Below, piece by piece: positions 21,326 to 22,095 of a stretch of 22,095 bases of DNA. Below the pieces are notes generated by a model. That model was not told the origin of the DNA. It ran no database searches and saw nothing but the letters and a program-made list of their open reading frames with translations. Source of the DNA: Pigmentiphaga sp. (GTDB lineage Bacteria; Pseudomonadota; Gammaproteobacteria; Burkholderiales; Burkholderiaceae_B); the NCBI GenBank assembly GCA_023228945.1, contig JALOAI010000043.1:1-22095 (forward strand), in the 5' to 3' direction. The stretch's first letter is position 1, and every line of letters begins with the position of its first letter. The position numbers and the translations under genes are program-made.

Positions 21326-21354
21326 ATTGTAACTACATTTAGTAGTTACTGCAA
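21326..21354 (-). promoter_or_regulatory. brnTA promoter with operator dyad in its spacer
   Basis: On the minus strand, TTGCAG (21354-21349) and TACAAT (21331-21326) are separated by exactly 17 bp. The perfect dyad GTAACTAC-ATTTA-GTAGTTAC (21329-21349) fills the spacer and touches both elements. The predicted start is only about 3 bases before the brnT ATG, which lacks a Shine-Dalgarno. The dyad is a natural site for autorepression by BrnA; binding is inferred. Confidence 0.7.
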
Positions 21355-21417
21355 GCTTGTTTGAGAAGGGTCTCGCAACTGCGCTTTGGCCGAAGGCCCC
21401 GCCGGCCGCCGCAGGCC

Positions 21418-21436
21418 GGGGGTTGGGGGTTGGGGG
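21418..21436 (+). repeat. Three GGGGG runs spaced by TT
   Basis: G5 tracts occur at 21418-21422, 21425-21429 and 21432-21436, within a GC-rich gap between brnT and the integrase remnant. A two-tier quadruplex is possible; a full four-run G3 quadruplex is not present. A GC-rich palindromic stretch (GGCGCGCC and GCGCGCC) follows at about 21458-21477. Confidence 0.6.
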
Positions 21437-21510
21437 TTTGCTATTGTCGGCCGCTTTTCGGCGCGCCAGCGCGCCCGGGGCGGCAGCCCCGTCGGCCCGT
21501 AATCAACCAT

Positions 21511-21972
21511 CTATTGCTCGACGCCCTGCAGGCGGGCCGCGTCCAAATAATCGGCCCAATCCTGCATCATTTTCGTTCGCTGGCTCAGATATTGGGCACC
21601 GTTGTAGGCCGCTGACACCTCATCGTCATCGCTATGCGCCAGCTGCATCTCGATGTGCTCATGCACATACTCCTTCTCATGCAGGATGGTCGACGCCACC
21701 GAGCGGAAACCGTGGCCGGTCATCCTGCCTCGGTAGACCAGCCGGTAAAGCGCAAACAGCAAGGTCTTGTTGCTCATGTGAAGGTGGAGCGGCTTTCTCT
21801 CGTGCGGTAGCACCCACGGACTTCCATAAGAGAGCTCCTGCAGGCGTCGCAGCACCGATACTGATTGCCGCGAAAGCGGCACGATGTGCGGCCGGTCCAT
21901 TTTCATGCGCTCGGCCGGAATCTCCCACCGGGCGGCGTCAAGGTAGATTTCCGTCCACGGTGCGGCGATTAC
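21511..21972 (-). pseudogene. C-terminal part of a P4-type tyrosine integrase
   Basis: About 153 codons match the end of the catalytic domain of phage P4-like island integrases: TEIYLDAARWEIPAERMKM, PHIVPLSRQSV, the HxxR motif in GHGFRSVASTILHE, MQLAHSDDDEVSAAYNGAQY with the candidate nucleophile Tyr in SAAYNGAQY, and QDWADYLD. The match stops at AAPW, just after where the first catalytic Arg (family ELR) should be, and IS630-type sequence begins. The arm-binding and core-binding domains and the first Arg are missing in the window. Upstream residues in the same open frame belong to the IS. Such integrases normally sit at tRNA-borne islands. Confidence 0.88.
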
Positions 21973-22095
21973 TAACCTTCTTGAAAGTAAAGCCACATAT
22001 TGAGATAATGTGGGATGAAATCGAAACGTGACACAGACGGTCGAAAGCTGGACCACCATACGCTGCAGGCGATGCGTCAGCGGGCCGTGAAAGCG
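21973..22095. mobile_element. Left end of an IS630-family insertion sequence, cut by the window edge
   Basis: The integrase match ends at a TA dinucleotide (21973-21974; another is at 21970-21971), the target duplicated by IS630/Tc1-mariner elements, and a transposase start follows. A hairpin (CCACAT 21993-21998 with ATGTGG 22008-22013) ends one base before the ATG. The terminal inverted repeat cannot be checked because the other end is outside. Confidence 0.75.
22015..22095 (+). CDS. IS630-family transposase, N-terminal 27 codons
   Basis: The frame MKSKRDTDGRKLDHHTLQAM followed by RQRAVKA is open to the window end. It matches, from memory, the N-terminus of IS630-family transposases, where it precedes the helix-turn-helix that binds the terminal repeat. 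Only the extreme N-terminus is visible, so neither the DDE catalytic residues nor intactness can be judged. There is no clear Shine-Dalgarno; a hairpin ends at 22013, directly before the ATG, which may limit translation. It is transcribed away from the interrupted integrase. Confidence 0.75.
   Translation, partial: MKSKRDTDGRKLDHHTLQAMRQRAVKA

Overview
The window is GC-rich chromosome of a betaproteobacterium, most likely of the Alcaligenaceae (Bordetella/Achromobacter/Castellaniella-like). This rests on the gene blocks trxB-ftsK-lolA-rarA, aroC and glnB, on a DUF4148 protein, and on the style of the proteins. A species cannot be named from sequence alone. Three parts can be separated: a left boundary at a tRNA, a long core with two functional clusters, and a mosaic mobile right end.

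Left (1-~210): an AT-rich tail runs into the 3' half of a tRNA with a CAU anticodon, followed by the tRNA's terminator. This looks like the distal att site of an element that lies outside the window; the sequence to the right is then original chromosome. Next come a small proline-rich protein, a probable lipoprotein nuclease of the DNA/RNA non-specific endonuclease family, a GC-rich tandem repeat array (about 3.8 units of 75-77 bp), a secreted DUF4148 protein and a divergent LysR regulator with an inverted repeat just before its start.

First cluster (3842-7980, minus strand): a Tat-exported substrate-binding protein, ABC permease, ABC ATPase and NnrS form one operon. The last three genes are joined by ATGA overlaps. 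An FNR/DNR-type box (TTGAT-N4-ATCAT) lies at the class II distance from a -10 element, so the transporter is probably induced under low oxygen or by nitrogen oxides together with NnrS. The substrate is unknown.

Core (8264-17749): chorismate synthase, an M48 metalloprotease lipoprotein, a flavodoxin-like protein, PII protein GlnB with a hairpin leader, an Smr-domain protein overlapping trxB, then divergent ftsK with lolA and rarA. The trxB and ftsK promoters are nearly mirror images around a palindrome, and the ftsK transcript may be leaderless.

Second cluster (18020-19938): a guanidine-modifying hydrolase resembling the N-terminal arginine dihydrolase domain of cyanobacterial ArgZ/AgrE is followed by a canonical ornithine cyclodeaminase. 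Together they could turn arginine into proline with release of ammonia, as a two-gene version of an enzyme known as a fusion.

Right (20153-22095): debris of mobile DNA: a small acidic unknown protein, the C-terminal end of a serine recombinase, a BrnT/BrnA toxin-antitoxin locus in which the toxin gene carries a one-base frameshift that fuses it in frame to the antitoxin, and a tyrosine integrase cut by an IS630-family element that runs off the window.
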